Shown here: positions 61,136 to 64,000 of the stretch, piece after piece | Layout: each line of letters begins with the position of its first letter | How positions within the stretch are numbered: the stretch's first letter is position 1 | Origin: Isoetes taiwanensis | Taxonomy: Eukaryota; Streptophyta; Lycopodiopsida; Isoetales; Isoetaceae | DNA length: 64,000 nt | Assembly: GCA_021234155.1 (NCBI GenBank) | Contig: JAJEKV010000115.1 | Coordinates: forward strand, 318,580 to 382,579 | Direction: 5' to 3' | Translations under genes and position numbers: made by a program | Notes under the pieces: model-generated | What the model saw: the letters and a program-made list of their open reading frames with translations, nothing else | Database searches by the model: none | Told to the model about the DNA's origin: nothing

Positions 61136-61446
61136 AACCGCCAAGATGCTCAGAAAGCACTCCAAAAGAATGGCATACAATTATATGGTGCCCTTATAGT
61201 TGGGGTAAAGCCTGTGGATCCACTTCAGAGACAGGCATTGAGCGACAAAGTTCAGAGAAGTGCTGGATTTATGGTTGCACCGCCAAGGAGCCCCTTTGAA
61301 AGGCACATCATCTGTGTCAGTGCACGATCCTCTCTCGCCCATATTATCTTCAACCCAGTGATGGAGCTAGAAAGACAACAGCAATAATTGCTTCGCCATC
61401 GAAATCCACATTTTCAAAAATTATTGACCTAATTTTTGGTTTTTAG

Positions 61447-62204
61447 ATTATGAATCAGTGGCATTGATTATACAAATTGCAATCTTATATCCGATTGAGC
61501 ATGATAGAGCTTTTGAAAGTTCAAATGTATGCCATCTGTTATTGAAGCAGCTCTTTCCCAATAGGCAAATGGACCTGCTTGTTCTCAGAACGTTAATGTA
61601 TTAAACAAATTTTTGTTACTGGAGCAAGATCTGCTGTTGCTGACAAAAGTAGGTGCATATGCAAACATTGTGGATCTATTTCTGTATTGGAAATGGAACA
61701 TCTATTCATCTGCATAGTGCAGCCATGTTCCATTGTAGGCTGGTCGATTTTGAAGCAGTATTCGGATGGCTGATGTATCAGAGATTTCATAAAGTATTTT
61801 ACAATGCCTTCAGATTAAGGGAACTGCCAATTAAATGCCAATTGCGGTTCACATAATTGTAATTCCCTGGTAATTTTTTGGCTTTTAAAGATGCTGCTAC
61901 TGAAGAAGACTCAACTTTGCAACAGAAAAATTTGTTGCAAGTTTTAATTTTCTAATGATTCTTCAGATTTTTACTACATGATAGGCGAGGAGAGAGCATT
62001 TCAAGCAATTTCAGTCCGAAAATTTGTTCTGTGAACCATTGTTTGCACCTTGACGCCATCAGAGCAAAGAGAAAAGAGAGATGTGTGCTAGATCATCACT
62101 TACGGAAAATCTTCTGCCATAGGACACACTTTGCAGGGTTTGGGGTAGCTTGTTACACTTACCCTGCAAAATGTTTTGTGTGGTAGAAAAGATATATCTC
62201 TTGG
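61447..62204. other. NUP35 3' flank, no further gene seen
   Basis: AT-rich DNA, probably the 3' UTR and downstream region. Short open frames have no motif. Confidence 0.5.
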
Positions 62205-62241
62205 CATTGTTTTCATGATTGCGATAAATTTTTATCTGCAT
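62205..62241. repeat. 37-bp perfect direct repeat, copy 1
   Basis: The 37 bases starting CATTGTTTTCATGATTGCGA and ending TTTTTATCTGCAT recur identically at 63,157-63,193. Confidence 0.9.
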
Positions 62242-62578
62242 AAACTTCTGCGATTTTTGTTTTGTATTTGGGAATCAGTGGTTAGGACTATGATTTTGAC
62301 GCCGTATTGTATAAAAAAGGGTATATTTTGACATGTTTGAGCAGCTTGTTTCCATTTAGTGGTCTAGTTTCTAATTTTAATGTGTTTGCAAGTTCATTGT
62401 CGGCTATTTTTCGTGCTAAAATGTGGGGCGTGGATAGCGTTTCACACAACTTGCTTTTTCGAGGTCGGGCTCCCCATTTTTTTTTGCAAAAGGGCAGAGC
62501 GCAGGAGGCGCCATCGCTGGAAGCCAAGGGCTCTTGATATTCCCGGGTTGTTGCCAAAACGCTGGCAAACATGGCTCT

Positions 62579-63049
62579 TCATATTCCCGGGCTTCGTCGA
62601 TTGTTGGCAGGAGGCTTTGTAGATTGTGGCATCAACCACAAAACCCTGCTTTCCTCTGTGGTTCGAGGGCCGAGAGTTGAACTCGAATAAGACCAATTTC
62701 GAATACACTCGAATAAACTCGAATGAATAACTCGAGAGTTAAACTCGAGATTTAGGAAGTGGAAGTTTAGAGTCCGCGGTACCGTAATAAGTTTGAGCCG
62801 CCAGGTGCGGTCAATCCTCGGAGAAATATTCCGACTGCTTCGCTTCCGCGCAGTGGGCGGGGGTTCGTGAGCTAGATTGGTTTGCATGTACCGAGCAGGG
62901 ATTGCTTCCTGCAGTGGTAGAGTAGGGGATGTACAGGCCGCTCCATGGTTGAAGCCCATACCTTCTGGCCCATATTGTGGCGGGGGTGATGGGTTTGGAA
63001 GGACCTTAGGAAGTGGCGAGGATTTTCCCCGCCAAAAGATGTCAGCCAT
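62579..63049 (-). CDS. Open frame of 156 codons, unassigned
   Basis: The frame starts MADIFWRGKSSPLPKVLPNP and is Pro- and Ser-rich. Its second half covers a short-repeat tract (62,675-62,755), which argues against a constrained protein. No known domain. It lies between the two 37-bp direct repeats. It is probably a chance or element-derived frame. Confidence 0.2.
   Translation of the reverse strand: MADIFWRGKSSPLPKVLPNPSPPPQYGPEGMGFNHGAACTSPTLPLQEAIPARYMQTNLAHEPPPTARKRSSRNISPRIDRTWRLKLITVPRTLNFHFLNLEFNSRVIHSSLFECIRNWSYSSSTLGPRTTEESRVLWLMPQSTKPPANNRRSPGI
62675..62755. repeat. Irregular tandem of ACTCGAAT/ACTCGAG motifs
   Basis: The octamer ACTCGAAT or close variants (TTCGAATA, ACTCGAGA) occurs about seven times in 80 bp. 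Confidence 0.7.
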
Positions 63050-63156
63050 TGATTTAGCATGATGCTCTGGATATGCTGGAGATCAATGGTTAATATTGAA
63101 TCTTAAAACAAATCCCATAAACCCTGTAAAAAACAATAAACCATTTGTTAGAATTC

Positions 63157-63193
63157 ATTGTTTTCATGATTGCGATAAATTTTTATCTGCATT
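63157..63193. repeat. 37-bp perfect direct repeat, copy 2
   Basis: Partner of 62,205-62,241. The 915 bp between the copies are GC-richer than the DNA on either side. Confidence 0.9.
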
Positions 63194-64000
63194 ACAAAGC
63201 TTATATTTATCATAAATTCATCTCACATGTAGGCAACGTACTATTGTTTGGAGTATAATATAGCATGAGTCATGAAACTTCTGGATTGAAATCATTGGCA
63301 ATATTTTTGATATGAGATGAAGAAGTCAAAAGTCAAAGTCAAGCAATGCTTCTCGGGGAGAAAAAACTTAGAACTACTATTTTATTAGTGGAAGGACTAA
63401 GGGAAGATCAAAAGGTCTTTCAGGAGATTTGTGGATACATTTTATGTTGCACGTATGGCAATATTAATGCCACGACGAGATTTGGGAAGGCCTCTTCATT
63501 AGTTCACATGTATGGTGTGCAGCGGGTAAAGGCGCCCCTGTAGCAGTTATAGAGAGAATATGTAAGCTAACGGTTCTAGGGCTCAGGCATTAGATTGTAG
63601 CAATTTAAACACAAGAAGCACAATAGTGTTACTGTACTTACACTCTCTTGATGTTCTTTATTTTTCACTTTGCTGCAATTCAACTTGGTGAATGTTTGTA
63701 GTAGTGGTCTTCTAAGGCTGATAAGAACCATGTTCCATCACATAGAGACCATTAATTCTGTTACCATAACCAAATATTGTGAAGGGCTACTCTTATTACT
63801 CAGTAATGCAGTAGATAGAAGCTTGCAAAATTTCACTCAGTAATACAGTACAAAGAAAATAAGCACAGGTGTATGTCTCAATAGCATTTGACACAATAAA
63901 TAAAGGAGTAAACAGATTGCAAAATGCCAAAAGATAGCAAAGAGAAGCCAATCCGATTCATCTGTATGCCAGAGGCAGGTTTGAAGATGGCGCAACTTTG
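63194..64000. other. No gene identified
   Basis: AT-rich DNA with one 65-codon plus frame (63,346-63,543) of unknown nature. The window ends without a recognisable gene start. Confidence 0.4.

Larger units (their letters stand above)
60160..61446 (+). pseudogene. NUP35: NUP35/Nup53 nucleoporin (MPPN, RRM-type), with apparent frameshifts
   Basis: NUP35 is a structural nucleoporin of the inner pore ring. The order and content match the plant protein: RHQSLFYRDL, SLWRENAGGTEPPPPPF, YTLEDRIERNPEAS, SPSWWSPRER, LLTLPPPREIIRPEIQ, EEWVTVFG-type end, then the RRM-like domain with LREFEKCGPIVRHVPGPGGA, NRQDAQKALQKNGIQLYGAL, VGVKPVDPLQRQAL, and the C-terminal amphipathic helix IIASPSKSTFSKIIDLIFGF. 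Exons are 60,160-60,768, 60,864-60,975 and 61,136-61,446, all with GT-AG introns in consistent phase. The frame shifts three times: near 60,353 (one T apparently missing in a T run), near 60,436 and near 61,325. Total length (about 343 codons) is normal. Assembly errors or a recent pseudogene are both possible. Confidence 0.88.

Overview
The window looks like plant nuclear DNA from a species with a large, transposon-rich genome. The evidence is a plant UDP-glycosyltransferase with the 44-residue PSPG box and one GT-AG intron, a plant-type NUP35/Nup53 nucleoporin gene with GT-AG introns, a relic of importin beta-1, a Ty3/gypsy chromovirus, LINEs of the plant type (DUF4283 plus zinc-knuckle ORF1, EEP endonuclease, reverse transcriptase), and long microsatellites. 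A gymnosperm or fern is my guess, from the very low gene density and nested elements; the sequence does not prove it. There are no bacterial, organellar, rRNA or CRISPR features.

Layout. 1-7.7 kb: no recognisable gene; the first 2.3 kb is visibly CpG-rich. 7.7-16.2 kb: scattered exon-like coding scraps, a foldback/MITE element (11.43-11.91 kb), short tandem repeats and one open exon on the minus strand (15.86-16.19 kb). 20.69-21.57 kb: a small Mutator-like element with TIRs of about 85 bp, a near-perfect 9-bp target duplication and a captured open frame. 24.5-28.8 kb: a 226-bp CTA microsatellite, LINE relics and a dispersed repeat of about 110 bp. 29.4-31.4 kb: an intact UGT gene preceded by two decayed copies of its own 5' exon; part of its 3' flank is duplicated 2 kb downstream. 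35.6-36.3 kb: a tandem duplication with a strong hairpin. 36.97-43.66 kb: two 0.9-kb direct repeats, with a 4.06-kb TIR element carrying internal tandem arrays between them. 43.66-46.28 kb: a 5'-truncated chromovirus.

46.28-58.32 kb is one LINE of about 5.2 kb whose 5' part (ORF1, endonuclease, first half of RT) lies on the plus strand while its 3' part (from the YADD motif on) lies on the minus strand. This is the pattern expected from twin priming. It was later split by two insertions: a 4.86-kb block (48.0-52.87 kb, holding an importin beta-1 relic) and a 1.96-kb poly(A)-tailed retro-insertion (55.46-57.42 kb, 10-bp target duplication).

The right end holds two divergently arranged host genes. 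A minus-strand gene with three phase-compatible exons (59.30 to 58.36 kb) appears to have the LINE inside its next intron. A plus-strand NUP35 gene (60.16-61.45 kb) has exon structure and protein similarity well preserved but shows three apparent frameshifts, which are either consensus errors or early decay. I found no convincing new biological system. The most informative features are the nested, twin-primed LINE and the elements carrying host-gene pieces.
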